Shown: piece after piece, positions 48,120 to 58,286 of the stretch
How the letters are laid out: each line of letters begins with the position of its first letter
Numbering within the stretch: the first letter of the stretch is position 1
Notes under the pieces: generated by a model
The model's input: the letters and a program-made list of their open reading frames with translations, nothing else
What the model was told of the DNA's origin: nothing
The model's database searches: none
NCBI GenBank assembly: GCA_963721175.1
Contig: CAVRIG010000020.1
Location: 292,243-356,242 of the forward strand
Origin: Aliishimia sp963721175
Lineage (GTDB): Bacteria; Pseudomonadota; Alphaproteobacteria; Rhodobacterales; Rhodobacteraceae
Direction: 5' to 3'
Length of the DNA: 64,000 nucleotides
Position numbers and translations under genes: made by a program

Positions 48120-49995
48120 ATGGCGTCAGACGGGGGCCGAACTGACATGACCCAAGGCACCGCACCCGAACGTGCAGAACGCCTACGTCTCGGCGGGGCG
48201 GAGTATCTGTGGTCGGGCGGGCAACTCCAGAATGACCGTGGCCGCAGGGTGCCGTTGCGCGCCAAGTCTCTGAGGATGTTCGCGGCACTTCTTTCGGAAC
48301 GCGGGACGGTGCTGAGCAAGGATCGCCTGTCGGACCTTGTCTGGCCCGGCGCGATCGCGACCGACGAAAGCATCGCCCGCTGCATCGCGGATATCCGCAA
48401 GGTGCTGAGCGATGGCGGCCACGAGATCGTGGAGACCTTTCCCAAGCAGGGGTATCGCCTGAACGTCGCGGCCGCCTTCCCGGTGTCGAAACCTGCCTCC
48501 CAGCCCCGGCGCGCCGACCTCGTCATCGCTGCGGCGACCGGGGCGATTGTGCTTCTGGGCGCGGGCATGTTCATTCTGGAGACACGGCACCCAATGCCTG
48601 AAACCCTTGCCGTCCAGAGTCTTGCGGAACCGGAGTTGCGCGACGCCGTCGCGATCCTTCCGTTTTCCGCGCAGGCGGAGGCGGACGCTTTTCTCGCCGC
48701 TGGGTTGTCCGACGATCTGGAGATCCGGCTTGCCGAGATGTCGGGGATCAAGATCGTCTCGCAAGCGCTCTCCTCCGCCATCGCCGATGGATCGGCGAAC
48801 CCCGTTGCGCTCGCCCGGTCGCTCGATGCGCGTTTCCTCGTGCATGGCAGCGTGCGCAGGAACGGGTCCGCGATCGCGGTGTCGCTGCAACTGATCGACG
48901 GGACAGACGGAACGATGCTCTGGGCGGACCGCTACGAGGGTGCGCAGGTGGGACTTCTGGATTTCCGAGACACGCTGCCCGAGGCGCTCGTGGAGGCGAT
49001 GTCGATCGAACTCAACCCGCGCGACCGGCGGCGGTTGGCGCTTCAGGACACTGACGACTCCGTGGCCTTCGAGGAGGTGATGCGCGCCCGCCGCGCACTC
49101 AGCACCTTCACCTACGAGGGCACGCTCACGGCCGAACGGCACCTGCGCCGCGCCGTCGCGCGCGATCCCGACTATGCCCGCGCCTACGCGGAACTGGCCT
49201 CCGCCTACGTGATCCGGATGGAGAACGACTGGGTCGTGCTGTCGCGGGAGGACGCGGACAAGGCCTTCCATTTCGCCGCGAAGGCGCTCGAACTCGACCC
49301 CGACCTCTGGTTTGCCCATTACAGCCTCGGCCGGCTGCATTCGGTGGCCCCGACAGGTGACGTCGAGGCCGGCCTGCAGGCATCTTCGCACCGCGATGTC
49401 CCTTCAACCCGCGAATGACGATGCGCGGATCTACTTTGCAGTCGTGACCGCGATGTCGGGGCGTCTCGACGAGGGGCTGGCGATCTTCGAAAGCGTCATG
49501 GCCACGCATCCGCAACCACCCTTCTGGTATTATCTCGGGCTGGGCAACGCGCTCTTTCACCTGCACCGGTACGACGAAGCGGCCGAAGCTGATCTCGACC
49601 TGTCTGCAACAGATGCCCAACAGCCCCTACTGCCTGCGCACCCAGATCGCCACGCTGGCCCGGATGGGCCGTCTCGATGACGCCGCCTGGGCAAGGAGGA
49701 ATATGCCGTCCTCGGGCACGAGACGACGCTGGAGGCGGTGATGCAAACTGCGATCGAACGCGATCCGGCGATGCGGCGGCACCTGCGCGAATTCCTATCG
49801 GTTGGCAGGTTTCGAATGACGCATTCCACGAAAGCTCGTTGGCTGGGCCGAATGTGGCGCCGCGCGTGCCGTCCACATGCCGGCGCGACAACCTCTGTCC
49901 GGGTACTTGGCGGAGAGCGCCGATGCATTCAGCAATCGACGGGATGGCAACTGCGTGTGATCGCTACCGAGGGAGATATGGGCAGGAAGTCATGA
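48120..49995 (+). pseudogene. Winged-helix (CadC-like) transmembrane regulator with TolB-like and TPR parts; frameshifted 3' end
   Basis: Residues about 20-115 form an OmpR/CadC-type DNA-binding domain (LRMFAALLSERGTVLSKDRL; IARCIADIRKVLSDGG; PKQGYRLN). Residues about 132-152 (LVIAAATGAIVLLGAGMFIL) are one transmembrane helix. Then come a TolB-like segment (VAILPFSAQAEADAFLAAGL; ARFLVHGSVRRNGSAIAVSL) and TPR repeats (RHLRRAVARDPDYARAYAEL). The frame is intact to about 49380 (stop 49418). Further TPR sequence continues in other frames (DARIYFAVVTAMSGRLDEGL; YCLRTQIATLARMGRLDDAA; EEYAVLGHETTLEAVMQTAI; MRRHLREFLSVGRF), showing at least three one-base shifts. The true 3' end is uncertain. It probably controls the divergent TPR gene. 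Confidence 0.75.
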
Positions 49996-50177
49996 GACCT
50001 CTGCTCGCGACTGCTATTCGCCGCGGCATTGGCCACGTCGGCGCAAGCGGCCACCTTCGACATTGCGCTGACGCGTACGTATTGGCGACCTTCGCCAGCG
50101 TCCTGGTGGACGGTGTCACCTACGACACGGTCTCCTCGATTGTCCCACTGGCGTTATTCCGTTTGCCAGAACCTTCG
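49992..50177 (+). pseudogene. 5' fragment of a secreted protein, frameshifted
   Basis: ATG 49992 and adjacent frames give a signal-peptide-like run (SRLLFAAALATSAQAATFDI) followed in another frame by YVLATFASVLVDGVTYDTVS. This looks like the start of an exported protein, broken by shifts and then lost. No family named. Confidence 0.3.
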
Positions 50178-50280
50178 TTCCGAGCGCTTTTGTCCATTCC
50201 GAGCGGCTCAGTTCCTCGAGCTAAATCGCGCTCCGGTTCTACAGTATCGAAACTTGAGCCTTCTCTCCGTGCTCTGATGT

Positions 50281-50568
50281 CGGGTGCGTCGGTGGCGGCG
50301 TCGTAGAAGCGATCCTCCCAGCCTGCGAAAAGGTCCGCATTGCGCGCGCCGATGAAGCCGATGGCGGGGTCGTAGCGCTGGAGCATCTAGGAGCCGGACA
50401 CATTGTCGGTCAGGTACTGGCCGCCCCAGTCGCCGTCGACTTCGTTTTCCTTCACCACGTCGGCATTCACCACGAGGATGTCAGGCAAGATCGATCCGAA
50501 GATCGCCGAGGGTTCCTTCAGCGTGAATTCCACGGTGTGGTCGTCCAGCGCCGTCGTGCTGTCCGGGT
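50281..50568 (-). pseudogene. Family 5 extracellular solute-binding protein, internal fragment with in-frame TAG
   Basis: Minus frame: STTALDDHTVEFTLKEPSAI, FGSILPDILVVNADVVKENE, DWGGQYLTDNVSGS, then TAG (50389-50387), then MLQRYDPAIGFIGARNADLF, AGWEDRFYD. This is the middle of a peptide/nickel-type SBP_bac_5 protein. The TAG replaces a codon where family members have a Gly-containing GSGPF/GSGAY motif. Both ends are missing, so it is a relic. Confidence 0.6.
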
Positions 50569-50941
50569 CGATCAACGTCGATGGCGCGCGCGACGGCCTC
50601 CATTGCGTCGCGTTGCAGGAAGAGGCGCCGGTTCTCGGGAGCATGGCGGGATGCGAGAAAGCGAAGCTCATCCTCGGTCTCGGGAAGCGGCTCTAAAATG
50701 GCGGCAAGGATCTCGGGATTGGCAAGACCGGCGGACCGGCTTATCCGCGCGAGATGCTTCCGCTGTTCATCTCTCCGGTGCCGCGAAGGACCGGGTTCCG
50801 GAACTAAAATCAGAGGATTTTCGCAAGCGCAGCAATGCCGCCGGAAACTGAACAAAGGCAATGGGTGACGGGGTTTGAGAAGGCGACGTATCGTGGCGGG
50901 TGCTGAAGCCTGCCAGAACTTCCAGAAGGAACGATACGCCT
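50569..50941. other. Decayed sequence before the IS256 fragment
   Basis: The minus strand has a protein-like but unassigned stretch (LANPEILAAILEPLPETEDE; LRFLASRHAPENRRLFLQRD) at about 50600-50760, without a proper start. The left end of the IS256-type element probably lies around 50850-50900, but no second inverted repeat remains to define it. Confidence 0.3.
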
Positions 50942-51495
50942 ATGACGAACGATACCGACATCATCGCCCTGCGTCAGCCTGAATCTGTTGACGATCCGCT
51001 GACCGAGATTGCCCGGGAAGGCGCGCGCCGGATGCTGGCGGCAGCACTTCGGGCCGAGGCCGACGCCTTCGTCGCGCAGCATGCCGAAGAGGTCCTGCCG
51101 GATGGCCGGCAACGGGTCGTCCGGCATGGGTATGGACCGGGGCGCAGCATCCAGACCGGGATCGGCGCGCTGGATGTGCGCCGTCCGAAGGGGCGGGACC
51201 GCGCGGCGGGGCTTGCTGACGGGAAGGTGCGGTTCAGCTCCGCCATCCTGCCGAAATGGGCGCGGCGGTCGCGCAGTCTCGATGCCCTGCTGCCGGTGCT
51301 TTACCTGCGCGGCATCTCCACGGGAGACTTTCGGGAGGCGCTGTCCGCGCTCCTCGGGCCGGATGCGCCGAACCTGTTGCCAAGCGTGATCTCGCGCCTG
51401 ACCGGTGAGTGGCAACAGGACTACGATCGCTGGCAACGCCGCGATCTCTCGGCCCGGCGGTATGTCTACATCTGGGCCGACGGCGTCTACCTCCA
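50942..51495 (+). pseudogene. IS256-family (mutator-type) transposase, N-terminal half
   Basis: The start is MTNDTDIIALRQPESVDDPL at 50942. The frame shows the IS256 N-terminal pattern (AEADAFVAQHAEEVLPDGRQ; RRPKGRDRAAGLADGKVRFS; LPVLYLRGISTGDFREALSA; YVYIWADGVYLQ). At about 51495 the match stops just after the first catalytic Asp (ADGVY) and a tyrosine recombinase gene begins 15 nt later. The C-terminal half, with the other catalytic residues, is absent downstream. Confidence 0.85.
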
Positions 51496-51509
51496 GAGGG
51501 AACATCATC

Positions 51510-52824
51510 ATGAACGCACATCTCGAATTTCTTCGACGCATCAGGAATGCGACCGCCTTGGACGCCATTCCCGGACGGGACGATCTGACCGCCCACATCG
51601 ACGCAAGGGTCTCCCCGGTGGGCGACAAGGCCTTCGAGGAATTCGCGCATTTGCAACGCGTTGCGGCCTGTGTGTGGGGCGCTGGGCGCACCAGCCACTT
51701 CGCGATCGTTCTTCGGAATGCGCGGGTGGCGCCGAAACGGGTCAAGAACGACAGGTGGCAGAAGCCGCAATTGGCCATCAAGCGCCTACCGATGGAATGG
51801 CGCATGGCCATGCAGCAACAGGCCGACATGTCAAAGTCGCGGTCCAGCATTCCCGGGCTCAAGATCTGGGGACCAGACTACACGCTGGCCGTTTCCCTGG
51901 CTCTCGGCCGGTGGGCCGAGTATGCCCGGGTCAATGGCTTGGCATTGGTTCCGACGGGCGCGACACTCGAACGCTATGCCAACTGGCTGATCGACCCGTC
52001 GAACGCGGACGGGCGCGTGTCCCAGAGGGCCACGTCGGACTACATTTCGCGGATCAATGCCGGCCTCCGGATCGTGGAGCCATCCTCCGCGTCGAACGCG
52101 CGGGCCTTCGTGGTCAGGTATTGGCGCGAGAGAGCGAAATCAGCCGGCACGCCAACGAAGACAGGCAAGCAACTCGTCGGCGCCGTGACGATCTACGACC
52201 ATGGGTTCGATCTGATCGCTGCGGCGCGCGCACGCCCGGTCCGAGGTGTCCGGGCCGCGACGGTCTTTCGCAACGGTCTCATTCTGGTCATCGGCGTTTC
52301 GCTCCCGCAACGAGCCAGGGCTTTGTCCGCACTGGCATTCGGATCCACCTTGCGGATACTTGGAGACGGCGCAGTCCATGTCCGGATCCCGGCAGAGATG
52401 CTCAAAGTGCCGGAGGATTGCAAGGACGGCGATCCTTTCGACGTGGTCTGGCACAATGCCAGGTTGGCCGCCGTTTTGGAAGAATTCAGGCGAGACTTTC
52501 GCCCGCTCTTCGACAACGGATCCTGTCTCTTTCCGAATGTGCATGCACCGGGTCAGTCGATCAGCGAGAAGCAGATCGGTGTTCTGGCCGGCGACATGAC
52601 CAAGAGCGCCTTCGGTGTGCGGATCCCAATCCATCGGTTCCGTGACAATGTGGCGACGGAGTCGAGCGAGCACCTGACCGGAGGACGTCTGGCAACCGCC
52701 GTGCTGCTCAGATGATATTGCAACCGGCGATCACTACGATCATTCCGATAGTCGCAAGGCTCAGAAGGAGTTTAGCGAGTTCCTCAACTTCAATCGCAGT
52801 GCGCCGGTGGAACTGGTTCTGTAA
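51510..52824 (+). pseudogene. Tyrosine recombinase/phage-type integrase, one frameshift near the C-terminus
   Basis: The start is MNAHLEFLRRIRNATALDAI at 51510 with AGAGGGAA upstream. About 437 residues when joined. Candidate catalytic residues are Arg in SLPQRARALSALAFG (about 267), HRFRD (about 375) and Tyr in GDHYDHSD (about 409). The last lies in a different frame, reached by a one-base shift near 52710; without it the protein stops at 52715 and lacks the tyrosine. It resembles the large integrases carried by genomic islands and replaces the second half of the IS256 transposase. No attachment-site repeat was identified. Confidence 0.7.
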
Positions 52825-53293
52825 GGAAGGCGCTCAGCCTTTCCTGGTATTTTCTTGCGACCTGGGCATACGGTTTTGTGAATGCCGGCTAAGCGAGTAA
52901 GGGTCAGAATAACAAAGGCATGACGTGTCCCGCGTGCATGCGACCTTCCATACAGCGCTTGAGGGATCTTCTTTGTCGGAGAAGCAGAGACGCTGGTTCG
53001 CAATCTACATTGATCCGCCATTCGCTCGTTCATTGTGCCAATCTCTGGTCTTCGACCGTTTCTGCACTTTCGAAAGAACGGAAAAGAGGGCGGAAAGTGT
53101 GAATTCGCTGCAAGAGCAAGCCAGCGATGCCGCGGAGTTGAAAGCCGACATCCAGATGCCCTCGAAGCTGGATCTCGTTCTGCGCTGCCGCAGGTCTGGA
53201 CTGACGCCGAACTGTTGTTGACCCCACATGATTTGTCAAAGACATGTTGGTATGGCCGCTACCAAGGTTGTTGTCTGGCCGACAGGAAGGCAA
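52825..53293. other. Intergenic 469 bp between integrase and AraC-type regulator
   Basis: A frame at 52925-53221 (SRVHATFHTALEGSSLSEKQ) has no recognisable domain and no convincing start. The promoter for the downstream regulator should be in the right half. Nothing else is supported. Confidence 0.35.
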
Positions 53294-54316
53294 ATGATCA
53301 CTCTTCCCCTCGTCTGGCTCGTAAGTGTTCTGTCGACAATCGCAGCTTTCGCATTGGCGCAAGATACCCGCACGCCCTTTGCAGCGCGCCTTTTCCTGTG
53401 CGGTTTTCTTTTGACCTTGGCGACCATCGGCTTGCTTCTCGGGTTCCGACTTTCATTTCAGGCACCCTGGGCCGCCTGGGTTCAGCCGTTGGTGGCCGTG
53501 ATGGTTGCACCATCGGCCTATCTCGGTTTCTCGGCTCTCACCCAGGACCTGGGGTCGAACTGGCGCAAGAGGGTCCTTTTGAGTGGGGCGCCGGTCGCCT
53601 TCGCGCAATTGGCGATACTGGCAAACCTCCCGATCTCGGCAGACATGTTTGTCCTTGGGATCAACAGCATCTACCTGGTTTTGATTGCCCGCCTTCTACG
53701 CCGCCAAGCAGATGATTTCGTCCATGTCGCGCCGCACGCCTTGATAATCGTGCGGTCGGCGATCAAGGCGGCCATTGTCCTGCTTGGCATGATGGTGGCG
53801 ACGGATCTTTCGATTGTCGCCGCCAGCCTGTTCGCGGGCGATGCCTATATCCTGACATTTCTGACCGGGGTGTCAGGTGTGTTCACGGCATTCGTCTTTG
53901 TCGTCGCTCTCATCGGTGCGCCGATGTTGCTTCAGGCCACAAAGAGCGACGCAACCAAAGTCGAGGGACCGACCGACACCGATCGCGCGACACGGGCTGT
54001 GCTTGATGCGCTGATGAACGACACGCACCTCTACACGGACAGCAACCTGACGCTTGCGCGGGTCGCACGCCGATTATCCGTTCCTGTGCGGGATGTCTCC
54101 AACGCCATAAACAGAACGACGAGCGAGAATTTCTCTCGCTATATCAACGGCTTTCGCATACGCCACGCCCAAGAGGCCCTGCGCAAGACCGAGTTGTCCA
54201 TCACCGAGGTGATGTTTGAAGCGGGCTTTGTCAGCAAATCGAGCTTCAACACGGAATTTCGCCGGGTGACCGGGCAAACTCCGTCTCAATTTCGCGCCAA
54301 AAATGCCGCCACCTGA
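53294..54316 (+). CDS. AraC-family transcriptional regulator with N-terminal membrane domain
   Basis: A 340-residue protein from ATG 53294 (AGGAAGG upstream). Residues 1-230 contain about seven hydrophobic helices (LPLVWLVSVLSTIAAFALAQ onward), so the sensor part is in the membrane. The C-terminal 100 residues are an AraC/XylS helix-turn-helix pair (LTLARVARRLSVPVRDVSNA; FSRYINGFRIRHAQEALRKT; SITEVMFEAGFVSKSSFNTE; TGQTPSQFR). The gene is intact. It converges with a CPBP protease gene 44 nt downstream. Its signal is unknown. Confidence 0.85.
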   Translation: MITLPLVWLVSVLSTIAAFALAQDTRTPFAARLFLCGFLLTLATIGLLLGFRLSFQAPWAAWVQPLVAVMVAPSAYLGFSALTQDLGSNWRKRVLLSGAPVAFAQLAILANLPISADMFVLGINSIYLVLIARLLRRQADDFVHVAPHALIIVRSAIKAAIVLLGMMVATDLSIVAASLFAGDAYILTFLTGVSGVFTAFVFVVALIGAPMLLQATKSDATKVEGPTDTDRATRAVLDALMNDTHLYTDSNLTLARVARRLSVPVRDVSNAINRTTSENFSRYINGFRIRHAQEALRKTELSITEVMFEAGFVSKSSFNTEFRRVTGQTPSQFRAKNAAT

Positions 54317-54360
54317 CGGACACAGATAAAGCGCCATGATGGCAAATGGTCGCGGCAAGC

Positions 54361-55113
54361 CTAAAGCGCGACGGCAAGCGACCAAAATGCAAGGTGGGTG
54401 GCAACATGGGCAACCATCGCGTGTTCAAGGCCGCGTCGCCAGAACAGCCAGCCGAAAGCCAGCCCGAGCAACGCATTGAGCCCGACAGTGCGCAAAACCA
54501 CAATCGGAGTAAGTGGCGTGAGCGCTGCCATCGCTGGCAGGTGACCCGCTCCGAACAGGATCGCGGATAAGAAAACGACGCCGAGGTAGAGCCCGGGCGG
54601 GCGCGTCGTCCACACTTGTGCGCCGACCCAGACAAGGAACGTCATCAGGCCGTATCGAAGCATGAGCTCTTCGGTAATTCCACCGTAGCTGATCGCCATG
54701 ATCGCCGTGCCTATGTCCGGAAGGCTCGCGACCGAGGGGAGCCCGATCCAGGGCGCGAACACTCTGTCGAGCACGACGACGACCGCACCTGTGCCGAAGC
54801 CGAGAAGCGCTGCGAGGGCCAGGCTGGACACATGCATCACGGGCGGCAGGTCGCCCCGCAAACGGGCGGTTACCCAAGACCGAAGTCCAACACGTTCACC
54901 AAGGGCCACGCCTGCTCCGATCCCGGCGACCAGAAGGATAAATGGCTGCACCACGATCAGCGCCCGCAAAACCTGGTCAGACACATCGGGGAGACTACCG
55001 AGTTCGCGCAGCGCGTCGATGTCCTGGCCGAGGGAGAGCGCAACCAACCCGAGACTTCCAAGAAACAACCAGACGAAGAATGGGACAAAGAAGCGGGCAG
55101 ATTGAGCGCGCAT
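54361..55113 (-). CDS. CPBP family intramembrane metalloprotease
   Basis: A 250-residue protein with about seven transmembrane helices. The CPBP (Abi/CAAX-like) motifs are present in order: GGITEELMLRYGLM (EExxxR), ILFGAGHLPAM (FxxxH) and HVATHLAFW (final His). Members cleave or process membrane proteins or act in bacteriocin self-immunity. The start is MRAQSARFFVPFFVWLFLGS at 55113. It is convergent with the AraC-type regulator; their pairing may be chance. Confidence 0.85.
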   Translation of the reverse strand: MRAQSARFFVPFFVWLFLGSLGLVALSLGQDIDALRELGSLPDVSDQVLRALIVVQPFILLVAGIGAGVALGERVGLRSWVTARLRGDLPPVMHVSSLALAALLGFGTGAVVVVLDRVFAPWIGLPSVASLPDIGTAIMAISYGGITEELMLRYGLMTFLVWVGAQVWTTRPPGLYLGVVFLSAILFGAGHLPAMAALTPLTPIVVLRTVGLNALLGLAFGWLFWRRGLEHAMVAHVATHLAFWSLAVAL

Positions 55114-55244
55114 GGCGGGTCCTTTTCACTTTCTTGATCTATCACCCCGTCCCCGCCCAAGGGCGGTTCAGCGACGAAGGCGGAAAGAAGCATGTCGATG
55201 ATCGCCTTCCGAGGTCATGCAACGCCGAAACCGTGATCTTCTGG

Positions 55245-55828
55245 TCATGACCCCTGAGCCCGAATCTCAGAGCAGGCGATCCGGCTTGTCGCGGCACCAA
55301 ATATGTCGGCTATGATGGAGCTTCCCGGATTGAGAACGAAACCGTGACTTTCACTCAATCCTGTCTGAATGATGATGTCCGCGTCAGGATCATCCGGCTG
55401 GGCGCTGATGCGATACATATCGCTCACAACGTCATCGCCAGCCGCCAGCGCTCCGGCGACCCGCAGCGGATTGCAGGATCAGACGAATTGGATGGGTTTC
55501 GTTGGTAGAGATGCCTTCGCCTCCAAAATCGCCCGCGACGAAACGGATGGGGACAGTCAGGCAATCGTGACTATCATCGCTCTTCAGGATCACGGTGCCG
55601 CTTCCCGTGACACCCCTCAGCTGTAGCAGCGTCGCCACGCGCGGGGCATCGATGTAGGCAACCCCGGAGGCCCCGGCAGGTATGTGTTGCCCTGCTTCCG
55701 TCTGAACGGCAGCGCTCATGGGCCAGTTGGTTTGCTGATCTGCCTCCTGGGCGCTTGCTCCGAAGCGACGTAAGAAGCAGTGCGACCGGGGCGGTCAGAA
55801 GAAGAGTGGAGGATTGGAGGATCGACAT
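55245..55828 (-). pseudogene. Small secreted protein of unknown function, two frameshifts
   Basis: The start at 55828 has a signal peptide (MSILQSSTLLLTAPVALLLT). A one-base shift near 55760 leads to ASAQEADQQTNWPMSAAVQT, and another near 55465 leads to VAGALAAGDDVVSDMYRISA and the stop at 55245. The joined protein is about 194 residues, beta-rich (GVAYIDAPRVATLLQLRGVT; TVILKSDDSHDCLTVPIRFV), with an exported N-terminus. Family not recognised. Confidence 0.55.
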
Positions 55829-56006
55829 GTCTGGTGTTCCTTGGTGCATGGCTGGTTGAGTTGCGCACGTGGCAGCAACGCCTTGCATATGAGGGATGGC
55901 GCCGGGCAAAGAGCCCGAATACGCGTTCCAGAACGTCCGGAATCGCAATTTCGAACCTCCGTTTGCGATACCCACTATCCGCACTGCCGGCGTTACGGAT
56001 AACTCA

Positions 56007-56501
56007 GACAACGCATCCGCAGCGAACGGCCGGTGCGGTAAAGCGGCACTGCGGCGTCGATGCTCCGATCGGATGCTGGCTCTGGGCCGGTCGGGTCAGG
56101 GCCGCGCCTGGCCACTGCCCTCGCTCGCGCGGCACCGCCTCATGACGGACTTGGAGCCCCTGTTGCTTGATGCTCCACCGGGCACGATTGAACGCTTGCC
56201 GCCATCCGCTCTGAGGAATGTCTTGCTAAAATCAACGCACTGATCTACGTGCGTAGATCGACAACGCATCGCAGCGAACAGCCGGTGCGGTAAAGCGGCA
56301 CTGCGGCGTCGATGCTCCGATCGGATGCTGGCGCTGGGCCAGTCGGGTCAGGGCCGCGCACTGGCCACTGCCCTCGCTCGCGCGGCACCGCCTCATGACG
56401 GACTTGGAGCCCCTGTTGCTTGATGCTCCACCGGGCATGATTGAACGCTTGCCGCCATCCGCTATGAGGAATGTCTTGCCAAAATCAACGCACTGATCTA
56501 C
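56007..56501. repeat. Direct repeat, two copies of about 240 bp, period about 253 bp
   Basis: Bases 56007-56247 and 56260-56501 match along their whole length with only about ten differences (for example CTGGCTCTGG versus CTGGCGCTGG, GCTAAAA versus GCCAAAA, one extra A near 56361). No reading frame is supported in either. The flanking stretches 55829-56006 and 56502-56689 are also empty. Confidence 0.9.
56242..56259. repeat. 18-bp inverted repeat at the junction of the two direct-repeat copies
   Basis: GATCTACG-TG-CGTAGATC has perfect 8-bp arms with a 2-bp centre. It sits exactly where copy 1 ends and copy 2 begins; the end of copy 2 (56494-56501) retains only the first arm up to CTAC. Confidence 0.8.
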
Positions 56502-56689
56502 TGCGATGCACATTCATGGAGATTTTATGACCCGATAATGCGGGGAGGCAAAGCGCCCTCCCGATGCAAAGCAAAACAGAACCAACGCCGCCGCTTGACC
56601 GCTGGGGGCGAACAGCTTTGCTTGATCAGGTCAAAATCAGTGTTTCGGTGCGGGCTTGTCCCGTTTTCCGACCATGAAAGATCCAAACA

Positions 56690-56970
56690 ATGACACGGGA
56701 CTATTCCAAATTCTTGCTGCCTTCGGGTTCGAGCAAGATACCAAAACGCGAACCTTCGCCTTTGGAAAGACTTGGCTGGAAGCCCTTCTTTAGCCAACAA
56801 ACCGACGTTGACCCGGCCGCTGACGCACTGCCCGTTCGCGTGGTTGAAGTTCACAGAACCGGCTTGCACGTATTGGGTGAAAATCTTGATACCCTCATCC
56901 CGCCGGGGCCGGATGCGACAGTCGGTGACTGGTTGCTCTATGATCCGCAAAAGCCCTCCAATAGTAAGGT
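56690..56970 (+). pseudogene. rsgA: rsgA, 5' part, split by IS5-family insertion
   Basis: ATG 56690 opens MTRDYSKFLLPSGSSKIPKR, an RsgA N-terminus with an OB-fold-like region (VRVVEVHRTGLHVLGENLDT; DATVGDWLLYDPQKPSNSKV). Coding continuity ends at 56970, where the IS begins. The other half starts at 58287. RsgA is the circularly permuted GTPase that matures the 30S ribosomal subunit. Confidence 0.88.
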
Positions 56971-58282
56971 GGACGCCTCCGGAAACCCATCGCTTTGCGT
57001 CTGATGTCGTGATTCACTGCTCTTGAGGTGGCGGGGGATGATCGATGGCGAAGCAGGCGGGTTTCTGGAGCGTGGAGGATCGGCTTGCGGAGATCTCGGA
57101 CGGGGGCGACCCGTTGGAGACGCTGAACGCGACCGTAGACTTCGAGATGTTTCGGCCGATCCTGGAGCGGGCGGCGGGGCACAAGCGCTCGCCGAAAGGC
57201 GGGCGGCCGGCGATGGACGTGGTCCTGAAGTTCCGGATGCTGGTCTTGCAGAGCCTGCATGGACTGTCGCTCGACGCGACCGAGAGGATGGTGCGGGATC
57301 GGCTGAGTTGGATGCGGTTCTGCGGCCTCAGCATTGCCGACCCGGTGCCGGACGCGAACACGCTCTGGGACTTCCGGGAGGCGCTGATCCGAGCGGAGGT
57401 CTTGGGCGACCTCTTCCAGCGGCTCGACCGGGCGATCAACACGGCGGGGTTCATTCCGCGCTCCGGGCAGATCGTGGATGCGAGCCTGGTGGCCGCGCCT
57501 CGGCAGCGCAACACCGAGGACGAGAAGGCCGCGATCAAGGCGGGCAAGACGGCACAGGAGATCTGGCCCGAGAAGCCCGCCAAGGCGGCGCAGAAGGATA
57601 CCAGCGCCCGCTGGACGGTGAAGTATTCCAAGGCGAAGGCCCGCGCCGATGGGAGCAAGCCGGTCGACATCGCGATCCCGATTTTCGGCTACAAGTCCCA
57701 TCTCGGCATCGACCGGATGCACGGGATCATCCGTCGCCAGATCGTCACGGACGCGAGCATGCATGACGGTGCGCGGCTGCGCGAAGGGTTGATCCAGACG
57801 GCCAACACCGCCCGGGACGTCTGGGCCGATAGCGCCTACCGGTCAGCCGAGAACGAGGCCTGGCTGGCGGTCCAGGGCATGAAGAGCCAGGTCCACCGCA
57901 AGAAGCCCCGCGGCCGCCCGATGCCCAAGCGGACGTCCCGCGCCAACGGCCGAAAGTCGGCGGTCCGCGCCAAGGTCGAGCACGTCTTCGCCCAGCAGAA
58001 GGACCGGATGGGACTGACGATCAGGACGATCGGTCTGGCCCGTGCGAGAGCCACGATCACGCTCTCCAACATGGCCTACAACATGATCCGCTTCAGGTGG
58101 CTCCTCGGTCGAACCGCGCCCGCCTGACACAAAGCACGGTCCCTCGGACCGTCCCAGTCGGTGACCACCTCGACCAGCCCCCGCACGGGGCACAATCCGT
58201 CAGAACTCAAGCACGGCGCGAACCCCAGACACGCTCAAAATCGGCACCGTCAACTCAGACAATGGGGTTCTCGGAGGTGTCC
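56971..58282 (+). mobile_element. IS5-family element, 1,312 bp, apparently intact
   Basis: Terminal inverted repeats are GGACGCCTCCGGAAAC (56971-56986) and, read inward from the right end, GGACACCTCCGAGAAC (58282-58267), matching at 13 of 16 positions. The 4-bp target duplication AGGT lies at 56967-56970 and 58283-58286. The single transposase gene is uninterrupted. The element sits inside rsgA in the same orientation. Confidence 0.9.
57045..58127 (+). CDS. IS5-family transposase, intact
   Basis: A 360-residue DDE transposase starting MAKQAGFWSVEDRLAEISDG. Catalytic candidates are Asp145 (QIVDASLV), Asp262 (WADSAYRS) and Glu312 (KVEHVFAQQ), followed by the IS5-type tail (TIGLARARATITLSNMAYNM). 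Length and motifs agree with active IS5-subgroup enzymes. It is one of the few uninterrupted transposase genes in this window, suggesting a recent arrival. Confidence 0.92.
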   Translation: MAKQAGFWSVEDRLAEISDGGDPLETLNATVDFEMFRPILERAAGHKRSPKGGRPAMDVVLKFRMLVLQSLHGLSLDATERMVRDRLSWMRFCGLSIADPVPDANTLWDFREALIRAEVLGDLFQRLDRAINTAGFIPRSGQIVDASLVAAPRQRNTEDEKAAIKAGKTAQEIWPEKPAKAAQKDTSARWTVKYSKAKARADGSKPVDIAIPIFGYKSHLGIDRMHGIIRRQIVTDASMHDGARLREGLIQTANTARDVWADSAYRSAENEAWLAVQGMKSQVHRKKPRGRPMPKRTSRANGRKSAVRAKVEHVFAQQKDRMGLTIRTIGLARARATITLSNMAYNMIRFRWLLGRTAPA

Positions 58283-58286
58283 AGGT

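Noticed and set aside
40331..50389. Amber (TAG) recoding in this organism
   Set aside because: TAG terminates well-supported genes at 12028 and 20877, and one of the two internal TAG codons lies in an already truncated relic.
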